A stretch of 64,000 bases of DNA from JBJSXJ01 sp044235425 (GCA_044235425.1 JBIIHW010000009.1:62001-126000), one strand, 5' to 3'. Shown: positions 52,164 to 61,914, numbered from the stretch's first letter. Made by a program: numbers and translations. The notes: generated from the letters alone by a model not told the origin.

Positions 52164-54602
52164 ATGAGAAATCTGATTTGGATCGGAACCCTGTGCGTAG
52201 CCGCCCTCGTGCTGGCACTTGTACCTCAGCAAGTAACTGCGGTTGAACCCGCGCTCGGCTCGCTGGCTCCCTGGGGAGTGCAGCGGGGAGTGGAAACGGA
52301 AGTTGTGTTTTCGGGTGCTCGCTTGGCGGACGCTCAAGAAATTCTCTTCTATTCTCCTGGAATCGCGGTCGCGGCGATCGAGCCGGTGAACGATGCCTCG
52401 TTCAAAGCCAAGCTCAAGGTTGCGGCCGACTGTCGGCTCGGGATCCATGCTTGCCGCATTCGCACGGCGACGGGTGTTAGTAACCTGATGACGTTTACGA
52501 TCGGCACGTTTCCCACCGTCGCTGAAGTGGAACCGAACAGCGAATTCCAAACGCCACAACCCGTAGCGATGAACTCCACCGTCAGCGGCGTGGTGCAGAA
52601 TGAAGATGTTGATCACTTTGTGGTCGAAGTGAAAAAAGGCGAACGCATTTCCGCAGAACTCGAAGGCCTGCGACTGGGACGCACGATGTTCGATCCCTAC
52701 CTCGCCATTCTTAACTCGGCCCGTTTCGAATTGGCTCGCAGCGATGACGCCGCACTGCTCAATCAGGACTGCCTCTGCTCGATCATTGCACCGGAGGATG
52801 GAAAGTATGTGATCCAGGTGCGAGAGAGCGCCTACGGCGGCGATGGCAATTCTGTTTACCGACTGCACATTGGCAACTTCCCTCGACCCACCGCCACCTA
52901 TCCTGCCGGCGGACGTCCGGGCGAATCACTGAATGTGAAATGGATTGGCGATGCGGGTGGTGATTTTGCCGGTCAGGTCGTGTTGCCTACGACGGGCGAA
53001 CAAGTCTTCGGTGCACACGCTCAGGATGCCAAAGGACTGTCGCCTTCGCCGAATATGTTGCGAGTGATTGATCTGCCCAACGCTTTGGAAGCAGAGCCGA
53101 ATGATGCGGTCGCGCAGGCAACGGCCGGCGGAGCCGCTCCCGCGGCGCTCAATGGCATCATTGAAAAGCCAGGTGATGTCGACTTCTTTAAGTTCACCGC
53201 GAAGGCTGGACAGCAGCTTGATATCCGCGTTTACGCGCGCACTCCGCTCCGATCGCCGCTCGATCCCGTGTTGACCGTTTACAATGCGATGGGCGGTGGA
53301 CTGGCCAGCAACGATGACAGCGGCGGTCCCGATAGTTACCTGCGTTTTGCGGTTCCCGCAGATGGTGAATATCTGCTTTCGGTCACCGATCACCTCAAGC
53401 AAGGTGGAGCAAACTATGTTTATCGCGTGGAACTCACGCCTGTCGCTGCCTCGCTGACCATCGGTTTACCGGAGCGTCAACAGTACATCCCCACCACCGT
53501 CACCGTGCCAAAGAACAATCGGCTCGCACTGCTGGTATCCGCGGCGCGCAATAATTTTGGTGGCGATTTGAATCTGGAATTCAAAGACCTTCCTGCTGGT
53601 ATGACGGCGCAAGTGATTCCCATGCCCGCCAATCGGACGGACACGGTCATCTTGTTTCAAACCGCTGCGGATGCTGCTCCCAACGGTAAGTTGGTGGACA
53701 TCATCGGCCGGCCGGCCGACGCCAATCTGAAGATCGAGGGGCATTTGAACCAGCGTACGATGCTGATTCGTGGCCAAAACAACATCGACGTGTGGGGGCA
53801 TAATGCGGATCGCATGGCGACTGTGTTAACCAACGAGATACCGTTCAAGATCGACATTGTGCAGCCCAAGGCGCCGCTCGTGCGCAACGGCTCGATGGAT
53901 CTGAAGATCGTCGCCACCCGCGCCCCCGACTTCAAAGCGCCGATCGCGGTATCGCTGCTTTACAATCCGCCCGGTGTGGGCTCGTCCGGCTCGGTATCAA
54001 TTCCCGAAGGACAAAACGAAGTCACGATTCCCATCACCGCGAATGCTGGTGCCGAGCTGAAGAGCTGGAAGATTGTGGCGATGGGGCGAGCGGCTTTTGG
54101 TAACGGCGGAGTGGAAGCCTCTTCGCAACTCGCCGATCTCGTCGTCGCCGATCAGTTCCATGGCATCACGTTCCAGAAGGCGGCTGCCGAGCAGGGTCAG
54201 GAAACCGAGATGGTCGTGAAGGTTGAAAAGAAGGCCGATTTCGCGGGTGACGGCAAGGCAGAGCTTTTAGGCTTACCTCCTGAAACCTCCACCACTCCCC
54301 TGACCTTTAACAAAGACACTCAGGAGCTCGTCTTCAAGATCAAGGTGAATCAGGCCGCTCGGCCCGGTAAGTACGCGCAGCTCGTCTGTCGCACCACCTT
54401 CATGCAGGATGGTGAACCGGTGGTGATGACGGTGGGAACGGGTGAACTGCGAGTGGACGCACCGCTGCCGCCGAAGGTTGCCGCACCGGCACCTGCGGCC
54501 GCGCCAGCGGCACCCGCTGCACCTGCCGCTCCCAAGCCGCCCGAACAAAAGCGGCTCACACGCCTGGAACAACTGCGTTTGGAAAAAGAAGGCAAGAAGT
54601 AA
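52164..54602 (+). CDS. Exported PPC-domain protein of a DUF1501/DUF1553 cluster
   Basis: The ATG at 52164 begins a signal peptide (MRNLIWIGTLCVAALVLALV); the product is 812 residues. An N-terminal beta-sandwich (LAPWGVQRGVETEVVFSGARL) is followed by two bacterial pre-peptidase C-terminal (PPC) domains. One starts at VEPNSEFQTPQPV and contains DVDHFVVEVKKGERI. The other starts at LEAEPNDAVAQA and contains DVDFFKFTAKAGQQLDIRVYA, DPVLTVYN and DDSGGPDSYLRF. Several more beta-rich segments follow, and the end is a Pro/Ala tail with KRLTRLEQLRLEKE. It is a surface or periplasmic binding protein; no catalytic site is seen. Confidence 0.85.
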   Translation: MRNLIWIGTLCVAALVLALVPQQVTAVEPALGSLAPWGVQRGVETEVVFSGARLADAQEILFYSPGIAVAAIEPVNDASFKAKLKVAADCRLGIHACRIRTATGVSNLMTFTIGTFPTVAEVEPNSEFQTPQPVAMNSTVSGVVQNEDVDHFVVEVKKGERISAELEGLRLGRTMFDPYLAILNSARFELARSDDAALLNQDCLCSIIAPEDGKYVIQVRESAYGGDGNSVYRLHIGNFPRPTATYPAGGRPGESLNVKWIGDAGGDFAGQVVLPTTGEQVFGAHAQDAKGLSPSPNMLRVIDLPNALEAEPNDAVAQATAGGAAPAALNGIIEKPGDVDFFKFTAKAGQQLDIRVYARTPLRSPLDPVLTVYNAMGGGLASNDDSGGPDSYLRFAVPADGEYLLSVTDHLKQGGANYVYRVELTPVAASLTIGLPERQQYIPTTVTVPKNNRLALLVSAARNNFGGDLNLEFKDLPAGMTAQVIPMPANRTDTVILFQTAADAAPNGKLVDIIGRPADANLKIEGHLNQRTMLIRGQNNIDVWGHNADRMATVLTNEIPFKIDIVQPKAPLVRNGSMDLKIVATRAPDFKAPIAVSLLYNPPGVGSSGSVSIPEGQNEVTIPITANAGAELKSWKIVAMGRAAFGNGGVEASSQLADLVVADQFHGITFQKAAAEQGQETEMVVKVEKKADFAGDGKAELLGLPPETSTTPLTFNKDTQELVFKIKVNQAARPGKYAQLVCRTTFMQDGEPVVMTVGTGELRVDAPLPPKVAAPAPAAAPAAPAAPAAPKPPEQKRLTRLEQLRLEKEGKK

Positions 54603-54666
54603 ACCTGTTCGCACAATTAGTCCGCTGAGAATTTGCTGAGAATTTGATTCGGAAGGATCATTGACC

Positions 54667-57099
54667 GTGAAGCTGAAAACCATCATTTCGTGTCTCGTGG
54701 CGTTGGCTCTGACTTGGGCCGGTGCCGGCGTCGCGTCGGCTCAATCCAATCTCACCGGCATTCAGGTCTACCCGCCGGACATCAACCTGAGCACCAAGCT
54801 GGATTTGCAGCGATTCATCGTGGTCGCCAGTCGAGCGGATGGCGTGACGATCGACGTGACGAAGATGGCGACGGCCAAGTTGGCCAACCCAGCCTTCGCA
54901 CGACTCGATAACTTCACTCTCTATCCGGTCGCGGACGGCGAGACCATGATGGAAGTCGAGTTTCAGGGACTGAAGTCGAACGCTGTCGTCAAAGTGAAGG
55001 ATGCCGCCGCCGATCGCCCGATTAGCTTTCACTTGGACGTCATGCCAATTTTCATGCGAGCCGGCTGCAACACGGGCAGTTGCCACGGAGCCGCTCGCGG
55101 TAAAGATGGCTTCCGCCTCTCGCTCTTCGGCTTCGATCCCCGTGGCGACTATCAGCGTGTGACGCGTGAAATTGGACCGCGGCGCATCAATCTTGCATCA
55201 GTCGCCGATAGCCTGTTGCTCGAAAAATCAATTGGCGCCGTGCCTCACACCGGTGGCAAGCGTTTCGGTGCCGACACCGAATACTACAGCACCATCACTC
55301 GCTGGCTAGAAGCGGGTGCTCCAGCCGATGCTGCCGAGCCGCCGAAGGTGTTGCGTTTGGACATCTATCCGCCTGCCGCCGTGATCGAAGGCGCGGACAC
55401 GACACAGCAGTTCCTGGCCCGCGCCGTCTACGCCGACGGACACGACCGCGATGTCACCACGCTCGTAAATTTCATGACCAGCAATGACAACTCGGCCCCT
55501 ATCAATTTGGATGGGCTGGTTACGGCTGCCGCGCGGGGTGAAGCTTTCGTGATGGCACGCTATGAAACCCACACAGTCGGCAGTCAGGTGCTCGTGCTGC
55601 CCAAGGGAGTGCAATATGCCGCTCCGCCCGTGAGTGGCAATTACATCGATCAACTGGTCGGTTCCAAGCTGAACAAGATTCGGGTTTTGCCGAGTGAATT
55701 ATGCACGGATGAGCAGTTCTTGCGTCGCGCCTCGCTCGATATCGCCGGTCAGCTGCCAACCGAAGAAGAGTATGTTGCCTTCATGGCCGATGCCGATCCG
55801 GGCAAACGAGCCAAGCTGGTCGATCGCTTGCTTGATCGCAAAGAGTTCTCGGAAATCTGGGCGATGAAGTGGGCGGAGCTGTTGATGGTCAAGTCCAACA
55901 ACAACGTCAGCTACAAGTCGATGTTCCTCTACTCGAACTGGCTTACCGACAAGATCGCCAAGAACGTTCCGATCAATGAGATGATTCAGGAATTGTTGAG
56001 TGCTTCGGGAGGTACGTTCACGAACCCCGCGACCAATTATTACCAGATCGAACGAGATACCTTGAAGGTAGCCGAAAACGTCGCCCAGCAGTTCATGGGT
56101 ATCCGCACCCAATGTGCCCAGTGCCACAACCATCCCTTCGATCGCTGGACGATGGATGATTACTACAGCTTCGCCGCCTTCTTCGCTCAGATCGGCCGTA
56201 AGCAAGGCGAGGATTATCGTGAAACGATTGTCTTCAACAGTGGCGGTGGTGAAGTCAACCATCTTGTGGGTGGGCGAGCGATGAAGCCAAAGTTTTTGGG
56301 GGGACCCGAACCTGACTTGACCGGCAAGGATCGTCGTCAGGCTCTTGCACAGTGGCTTACCTCGACCGACAACCCGCTGTTTGCCCCAAGTATTTCCAAT
56401 CGAGTGTGGTATCACTTCTTTGGTCGCGGCATCGTCGAGCCGGTGGATGACATTCGCGTGAGCAATCCGCCCAGTAACCCCGAACTTTACAAGGCACTGG
56501 GCGATAAGTTGGTGGAATACAAGTACGACTTCAAACGTTTAGTGCGCGATATCTGCAATTCGCAGACCTACCAGCGCAACACCGAACGCAATGAGAGTAA
56601 CAAGGACGATGAACGAAATTTTGCGCATGGCAATGTTCGCCGACTGCAAGCTGAAATGTTGCTGGACTGTGTCAGCCAGGTGACGAACACGAAAGACAAG
56701 TTTCGTGGACTGCCGCTCGGCGCCCGCGCCGTACAAATTGCCGATGGTGGCACCAGCACCTACTTCCTGACCACCTTCGGTCGCGCACCTCGAGACACCG
56801 TTTGTGCGGGCGACGTCAAGATGGAGCCGACGTTGTCACAAGCACTGCACTTAATCAACGGCGATACGATCCAGGGCAAGATCGCCCAGGGTGGGATCAT
56901 CAAGCAGATGCTCGACGCCGGCAAAACGCCTCCGCAAGTGATCGAATCGCTTTACGTCCGCGCTTTGTCACGTCGTCCCTCGGCGGATGAAATGACGCGT
57001 TTGACCGGAATTGTTGCTCAGGCTGAAAACCCGCAATTGGGTTTAGAAGACGTGTTCTGGGCTGTCTTGAATTCACGCGAGTTCCTCTTCAATCACTAA
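54667..57099 (+). CDS. DUF1549/DUF1553 cytochrome-like protein
   Basis: GGAAGG is ten bases before the GTG at 54667, which is therefore preferred to the TTG at 54661. The 810-residue product has a signal peptide (IISCLVALALTWAGAGVASAQ), a BIG2-like domain, and the motif GCNTGSCHGAARGKDGFRLSLFGFDP (around residue 135). DUF1549 follows (CTDEQFLRRASLDIAGQLPTEEE, WAMKWAELLMVKSNNNVSYK, then CAQCHNHPFDRWTMDDYY with a haem-type CxxCH), and finally DUF1553 (NPLFAPSISNRVWYHFFGRGIVEPVDDIR, RNTERNESNKDDERNFAHGNVRRL). It is the normal companion of DUF1501 proteins. The stop TAA abuts the next ATG. Confidence 0.93.
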   Translation: MKLKTIISCLVALALTWAGAGVASAQSNLTGIQVYPPDINLSTKLDLQRFIVVASRADGVTIDVTKMATAKLANPAFARLDNFTLYPVADGETMMEVEFQGLKSNAVVKVKDAAADRPISFHLDVMPIFMRAGCNTGSCHGAARGKDGFRLSLFGFDPRGDYQRVTREIGPRRINLASVADSLLLEKSIGAVPHTGGKRFGADTEYYSTITRWLEAGAPADAAEPPKVLRLDIYPPAAVIEGADTTQQFLARAVYADGHDRDVTTLVNFMTSNDNSAPINLDGLVTAAARGEAFVMARYETHTVGSQVLVLPKGVQYAAPPVSGNYIDQLVGSKLNKIRVLPSELCTDEQFLRRASLDIAGQLPTEEEYVAFMADADPGKRAKLVDRLLDRKEFSEIWAMKWAELLMVKSNNNVSYKSMFLYSNWLTDKIAKNVPINEMIQELLSASGGTFTNPATNYYQIERDTLKVAENVAQQFMGIRTQCAQCHNHPFDRWTMDDYYSFAAFFAQIGRKQGEDYRETIVFNSGGGEVNHLVGGRAMKPKFLGGPEPDLTGKDRRQALAQWLTSTDNPLFAPSISNRVWYHFFGRGIVEPVDDIRVSNPPSNPELYKALGDKLVEYKYDFKRLVRDICNSQTYQRNTERNESNKDDERNFAHGNVRRLQAEMLLDCVSQVTNTKDKFRGLPLGARAVQIADGGTSTYFLTTFGRAPRDTVCAGDVKMEPTLSQALHLINGDTIQGKIAQGGIIKQMLDAGKTPPQVIESLYVRALSRRPSADEMTRLTGIVAQAENPQLGLEDVFWAVLNSREFLFNH

Positions 57100-59850
57100 A
57101 TGACCATGAAGAATTCCATGATCCAATTGTCGCGAAAACTGAAGCGGGAATTTATCTCCAAGCTGGCTGCCGCTCGACGACAGCCGCTGCGCTCTGCGTC
57201 GCTCTTACTGGGCTTGGCCAGCGTGCTCGGAGTCCACGGCTCAATCGGCACGGGACGCGCGGCGATCGCTCAAGAAGCGAAGCCGGCGGAAGGGCCGAAG
57301 GTCACCTACGACGACCACGTTCGTCCGATCCTGCGCGAGCACTGCTTCACCTGTCACAATCAAAATGGTGCCAAGGGTGGCTTGGCACTCGATAGCTACG
57401 CCAAGACCATGGAAGGCGGCAGTAGCGGTCAGGTGGTGATTGCGGGTGACATCGATAGCTCACGTCTCTGGGCGCTCGTCGCTCACATCGAAGAGCCGAA
57501 GATGCCGCCGATGCAGGATAAGCTCGCCGTCGCCAAACTGGACGTGCTCAAGAAATGGATCGAGACCGGTGCCGCTGAGAACTCCGGTTCAAAGGTGGTC
57601 ATCAAGAAAAAGAAAACGTTTGACTTGGTCGGTACTCCGAATGGCCAGCCGTCAGGGCCGACCGCCATGCCTGAGAACCTGCTCAAGCAGCCGATCAGCG
57701 TGACTCCACGCGCCGGCGCGGTAACCGCGATGGCGACCAGTCCTGGTGCTCCGGTGGTTGCGATTGCCGGCCAACGGCAAATCAATCTCTATCACTCCGA
57801 AAATGGCAAGTTGCTCGGCGTACTCGCCTATCCTGAGGGCATTCCTTATGTGCTCCGTTTTAGCCGCAACGGTGCCGTGCTGCTGGCTGGCGGTGGTCGC
57901 GGCGGACATTCGGGCTCGGTTACGTTGTACGACGTGAAGACCGGCAAACGCATTCAGCGCATTGGCGATGAACTGGACGCAGTACTCTCCGCCGACATCA
58001 GCAAGGATCTGTCCAAAGTTGCGTTAGGCGGACCGCAAAAAATGATCCGCGTCTACTCGACGGAAACCGGCGAGCAGTTGTACGAGATGAAGAAGCACAC
58101 CGACTGGGTCTACTCGGTGCAGTTCAGTCCGGATGGAGTGTTGCTGGCCACGGGAGATCGCAGCGGTGGTTTGTTTGTCTGGGAAGCGGAGACCGGGCGC
58201 GAGTATTTGAATTTGCGTGGTCATAACGGTGCCGTACTTGATGTCTCCTGGCGACCCGATTCGAACGTGCTGGCGTCGGCCGGTGAAGATGCGAGCGTGC
58301 GGTTATGGGAAATGAATGATGGCAATCAAATCAAAACCTGGAATGCTCACGGTGGTGGTACGCTGACTGTCGCGTATGCGGCGGACGGACGGATCATCAC
58401 GGGGGGCAAGGACAACACGGTCAAGGCTTGGGACGGCAACGGAGCGGCGCAAAAGACGTTTCCCGCCATGCCCGAAGCGGCACTCAAAGTTGCCATTACG
58501 CATGATGGACTGCGTGTGCTGGGCGGTGACTGGCTCGGCAACGTCAAAATGTGGAATTACGCCGACGCCAAAGAGCTGACGGTGCTCTCCCCCAACCCGC
58601 CAACACTCGACATCGTTGCTCAGCAAGCTGCCGCTCGAGTCGCTCCCGCTCAAGCCGCAGCGACTGCCGCAGCGAATGAATTGGCCGTGGTGACGAAGGC
58701 TGCAGCCGATGCGGCCGCGGCCCTAAAGGTTGCGACAGACGCGATGACAGCGGCGGCGGCGGCGGCCACGCAAGCCGAGGCCGAACGAGTTGCTGCCCAA
58801 AAGCTTGTCACGGACACCACGGCTGCTGTCACGAAAGCGACAGAGGCCAACACCGCCGCTCAAACCGCTTTGCAAAATGCGACAAACGAAAAGAATGTCG
58901 CCGTGAAAACCTTGCAAGACAAAGCGGCAGCTGCCAAGGCGGCTGCAGACAAAGCGACAGCCGATAAGGCGATCGTCGATAAACTGACGGTAGAAAAAGC
59001 GGCGGTAGATAAGCTGCTGGCGGATAAAACCGAAGCGGCAAAGACGGCCGCCGACAAGACAGCAGCAGAGGTCGAACGAGCGGCCGCGGAAAAGGCCGTG
59101 AATGAAAAGGCCGAAGCCTTAAAGGCGGCAGCTGCGGTAGCCGCGGCCAGCCAAGAGGCTGCGGTGAAAGCGGAAGCCGAACGAGTTGCAGCCGAGAAAG
59201 TTGCAACGGAAAAGACGGCCTTAGCCGCGAAGGCCCAGGAGGTCGCGACGGCTGCAACCACCGCTTTGCAGCAGGCACAAGCGGCCAAGGTCGAAGCCGA
59301 TAAAGTGCTCGTGGCCAAGACTGCGGCGGCCAAGACGACGGCTGATCTACTCGTGGCTGCCAAGGCTCTGACCGAAAAGCGGACGGCCGAGAAAACGGCA
59401 GCGGATGCGGCCGTCACTCCTAAGAAGGCGGCGGCTGATGCGGCCGCTGCGACGGCGGCTGCTCTGGCGGCTGAGGCGACTCAGGCGGCAGCCGATGTTG
59501 CCGCATTCCAGGATTTCCCCAACAAGATTGCCGCCGCCGTTCAGCAGTCCCAGAAGCAGATGGCTGACGCCCAAGCGGCGATGGCGGCGCGCGAGGCGGA
59601 GCGGGTAGCGGCCGAGAAAGCCGCTCAAGAGAAAGCTGCAGCCGCCAAAGTCTTGGCGGACAAGATTGCAGCGCTGCAGGCTGAGTACAATGCGGCCATG
59701 ACGGCGGAGAAACAAGCTCAGGAAATGCTCGGCGCCAAGACCAAAATGACGGGCGATGCAAAGGCCGCTCTGGAAGCTGCTCAAGCAGCCGCCGAGCAAG
59801 CTCAAGCGGACGCCGAGTCTTACAAGGCGGCGTACGGTCCCAAGAAGTAA
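57100..59850 (+). CDS. c-type cytochrome/WD40 protein with a long alanine-rich coiled coil
   Basis: This 916-residue protein starts immediately after the preceding stop. A signal region is followed by a planctomycete cytochrome (PSCyt1) domain with VRPILREHCFTCHNQNGAKGGLALDSY (CxxCH) and PKMPPMQDKL. Residues about 200-505 are WD40-like repeats (LYDVKTGKRIQRI, WVYSVQFSPDGVLLATGDRSGGLFVWEAETGREYLNL, SWRPDSNVLASAGEDASVRLWEM). From about 520 to the end it is an extreme Ala/Lys/Glu coiled coil. The PSCyt1-WD40 pairing is common in planctomycetes; the length of the coil is unusual. A strong inverted repeat follows the gene. Confidence 0.88.
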   Translation: MTMKNSMIQLSRKLKREFISKLAAARRQPLRSASLLLGLASVLGVHGSIGTGRAAIAQEAKPAEGPKVTYDDHVRPILREHCFTCHNQNGAKGGLALDSYAKTMEGGSSGQVVIAGDIDSSRLWALVAHIEEPKMPPMQDKLAVAKLDVLKKWIETGAAENSGSKVVIKKKKTFDLVGTPNGQPSGPTAMPENLLKQPISVTPRAGAVTAMATSPGAPVVAIAGQRQINLYHSENGKLLGVLAYPEGIPYVLRFSRNGAVLLAGGGRGGHSGSVTLYDVKTGKRIQRIGDELDAVLSADISKDLSKVALGGPQKMIRVYSTETGEQLYEMKKHTDWVYSVQFSPDGVLLATGDRSGGLFVWEAETGREYLNLRGHNGAVLDVSWRPDSNVLASAGEDASVRLWEMNDGNQIKTWNAHGGGTLTVAYAADGRIITGGKDNTVKAWDGNGAAQKTFPAMPEAALKVAITHDGLRVLGGDWLGNVKMWNYADAKELTVLSPNPPTLDIVAQQAAARVAPAQAAATAAANELAVVTKAAADAAAALKVATDAMTAAAAAATQAEAERVAAQKLVTDTTAAVTKATEANTAAQTALQNATNEKNVAVKTLQDKAAAAKAAADKATADKAIVDKLTVEKAAVDKLLADKTEAAKTAADKTAAEVERAAAEKAVNEKAEALKAAAAVAAASQEAAVKAEAERVAAEKVATEKTALAAKAQEVATAATTALQQAQAAKVEADKVLVAKTAAAKTTADLLVAAKALTEKRTAEKTAADAAVTPKKAAADAAAATAAALAAEATQAAADVAAFQDFPNKIAAAVQQSQKQMADAQAAMAAREAERVAAEKAAQEKAAAAKVLADKIAALQAEYNAAMTAEKQAQEMLGAKTKMTGDAKAALEAAQAAAEQAQADAESYKAAYGPKK

Positions 59851-59914
59851 TGCCTCACGCTGAATCGGCCACAACGCACCTGCGTGTCCCCTGGTCCACG
59901 AGGGGATGCTATCG

Positions 59915-59960
59915 TTCTCTCCGCGTCAAGCAATTGCTTTGCTTGACGATTGTGAGAGAA
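59915..59960 (+). terminator. Large imperfect hairpin after the four-gene cluster
   Basis: CGTCAAGCAA (59924-59933) pairs exactly with TTGCTTGACG (59939-59948), and outside an internal loop TTCTCTC (59915-59921) pairs with GAGAGAA (59954-59960). This makes 17 base pairs, but no T tract follows. It may terminate the cluster transcript; it could also be the end of a decayed mobile element. Confidence 0.5.
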
Positions 59961-60057
59961 AGCGGCTAATACTTCGTTCATGATTGACCGTGGGATGCCG
60001 CCCACGGAACTGAAATCGATGGGCTCTTGAGTTAGCATAACTCCAAGGAGCTTGTTC

Positions 60058-60252
60058 ATGAGCGAATCGACCAAGCGTAACCGACGGCATTGTTCAGACC
60101 AACGAAAGGTTGCCATTCTGCGGGAGGGCTCTCCTCGTGCGGCGGCATCTAAGCGATCACGAGCGACCAGCAAGGAACGGGAAGTAACAACGATCGTCCA
60201 GCATGGATTAGGCTCGATGAGAAGTAGACGGTCACCAGGTCTCACGACCTGA
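60058..60252 (+). pseudogene. Transposase OrfA-like remnant
   Basis: The first 23 residues (MSESTKRNRRHCSDQRKVAI...) match the start of small transposase subunits of the IS3/IS66 kind, which read like 'KRRHFSPEQKVAILREHL'. CAAGGAG precedes the ATG. After about residue 23 the reading becomes basic and unrelated, and the frame ends at residue 64, with no helix-turn-helix completion and no second subunit nearby. It therefore looks like a truncated, rearranged copy. The family cannot be fixed from so short a match. Confidence 0.5.
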
Positions 60253-60473
60253 GCGGAGAATAGGGCAACGCTGAGGAGCGACGCGATGCCGTCCCAAAGC
60301 GAGCCGACTCAGAGGCCAAGACCGCGGGTCCGGCAGTTCGCCACCCAGCGGACTGCCGCTCTTCCCACTTGGGGATTGGCACCAACGCGATCAACCTTCG
60401 CAGCACATGTCGCAGCTGGCACGATGGTGTCAGTAAACTATCGTTGCCAGCGGGCGACTGCGGTCGAGTTTGG

Positions 60474-60971
60474 TTAGGCGTGGTCGCCAGTGAGCACGGA
60501 GGAGTCGATGTTGGTAAGCTGGAAGGCGTTGCGCATGATTACGCGGCCGTCGATCGTGATCGTAGCCCGGAAGTCGAAGAGCTGTTCGAGACGCTCTTGT
60601 AGGGTGACGGAGCAGGTCAGGAGATCTCCGGGACGGGCAAACGTGTAATATCGAGCTTGGTGAATGCGCACCAGTACGCCCAGAGCATAACGATTGAAAT
60701 GCGGATCACTCGTGTCGAATTCGCTCATCGGGTTATATCGAGCAGCGATCAAGATCCCGGCCGATTGGGTCGTCAGCTCCTGCATCATGGCACCGGGAAA
60801 AATTGGCGCACCCGGAAAATGCCCGGGCAAAAAAAACTCTGCTCCGGTCACTCGCTTGTCCGTTACCACCTCCGCATCGTTGCAGCTGAGGACTCGATCC
60901 ACCAGCAGATAGGGCGGGCGATGATGGAGATACTGAGTCACCTCGGAGAATTCATACTGATAAAATGTCAT
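60474..60971 (-). CDS. FabZ/FabA-like 3-hydroxyacyl-ACP dehydratase
   Basis: The 165-residue product has the hotdog-fold dehydratase signature FFLPGHFPGAPIFPGAMMQE, with the catalytic His of GHFPG and Glu of MMQE. FabZ-type HRPPYLLVDRVLSCND precedes it. YNPMSEFDTSDPHF is longer than in ordinary FabZ between the two helices, so the enzyme may act on a modified or special acyl chain rather than be the main FabZ. The length is a little above the usual 145-150 residues. It stands alone on the minus strand, 180 bases from the EEP gene. Confidence 0.85.
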   Translation of the reverse strand: MTFYQYEFSEVTQYLHHRPPYLLVDRVLSCNDAEVVTDKRVTGAEFFLPGHFPGAPIFPGAMMQELTTQSAGILIAARYNPMSEFDTSDPHFNRYALGVLVRIHQARYYTFARPGDLLTCSVTLQERLEQLFDFRATITIDGRVIMRNAFQLTNIDSSVLTGDHA

Positions 60972-61152
60972 GTCGTTCCCTGATGGCTTGGTTCATTGCT
61001 GATTTCTAAAGTACGAGCGACCGCGCTCGTTATCATCTCGTCCAACTCGCGTTTTGCCAATCCAACTCATCCTCAGTTCCAGTTCAGCTCGCACTCACAG
61101 CCAGTTTCCAACGACTCCATCTCAGACTACTCAACCTTCAACCGCTCAGGCT

Positions 61153-61914
61153 TTACGACTGGCCTGGTGGCGCAAATAAGAACTCAGCGACCAGCGGCAA
61201 GTGATCGGAAGCCTGGCGAGCGACAGTCGTACGCGAGACGAACCCGCGCTGGAGTTGTAGGGATCCGCGGAAATAGATACGGTCGAGGGCGCGCACGGGC
61301 AATAACGCGGGAAAGGTGCGACTTGTGCCGCAAGCCGACGTGAATCCGGCGGGTTCCAGCAGGGATCGGCCAAGGCGTCCCCAAACGTCGTTCATGTCAC
61401 CAGCTGCAATCACCGCAGTGCCGGTGTGCGTCTGCTGCAAAGCCTCGCTCTCTAAAATCCTGCGTACTTGGATGCGTCGTTCAAACTCCGCGAGTCCCAG
61501 ATGAAAATTGAAGAGCAGCACTCGGCGCGAGTGCTGTTCATCTTGTATCTGGCAATGTGCCACGAGCGCTCGCCGTCGCTTCTTCCACCGGATCGAAAGA
61601 TCCAGATCATGGACATCATGTAACGGAAAACGACTCAGTATCGCGTTACCATAAACGCCTTGACGGAGCTTTACATTGGCCTGAAACGCGCGATGAGAAA
61701 ACTCGAGTGCTTCACCCAACATATCCACTTGCCGATGATGGCGCGAACGTGGCACGCCGTCATCTACTTCTTGCAGAAAAACCACGTCGGGCTGTAAATG
61801 CCCGATCGCTTCAATCACACGCTCTGGCCGGTAACGCCGATCAACTCCACCAATTCCCTTATGAATATTGTAAGTGACCAATCTTAGTCGCATACCTGCC
61901 CGCGTCTCAGTCAC
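61153..61914 (-). CDS. Endonuclease/exonuclease/phosphatase (EEP) family protein
   Basis: The 253-residue product has the EEP landmarks: LRLVTYNIHKGIGGVD (metal-binding Asn), VVFLQEVDD (Glu), NFHLGLAEFERRIQ, AAGDMNDVWGRL (Asp-x-Asn) and the C-terminal ASDHLPLVAEF with the catalytic His. These cleave phosphate bonds in DNA, RNA or lipid head groups with Mg2+. The GTG at 61914 overlaps the stop of the DUF1501 gene (GTGA); an ATG at 61893 is equally possible. The family includes cardiolipin-synthase-associated and sphingomyelinase-like proteins, so the substrate is open. Confidence 0.9.
   Translation of the reverse strand: MTETRAGMRLRLVTYNIHKGIGGVDRRYRPERVIEAIGHLQPDVVFLQEVDDGVPRSRHHRQVDMLGEALEFSHRAFQANVKLRQGVYGNAILSRFPLHDVHDLDLSIRWKKRRRALVAHCQIQDEQHSRRVLLFNFHLGLAEFERRIQVRRILESEALQQTHTGTAVIAAGDMNDVWGRLGRSLLEPAGFTSACGTSRTFPALLPVRALDRIYFRGSLQLQRGFVSRTTVARQASDHLPLVAEFLFAPPGQS

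Larger units (their letters stand above)
59851..60473. other. Intergenic region of 623 bp with inverted repeats and a transposase remnant
   Basis: After the cytochrome/WD40 gene come TCCCCT/AGGGGA (59887-59906) and a larger hairpin at 59915-59960, then a transposase-like fragment (60058 onward, listed separately). Between 60253 and 60473 no gene was recognised on either strand; short open frames there have no signal, motif or convincing start. The plus-strand sequence looks like scrambled mobile-element debris. Confidence 0.55.

Noticed and set aside
60286..60473. A 63-residue plus-strand frame after the transposase fragment
   Set aside because: It is compositionally odd with no recognised motif or ribosome site, so it is left as part of the unexplained region.
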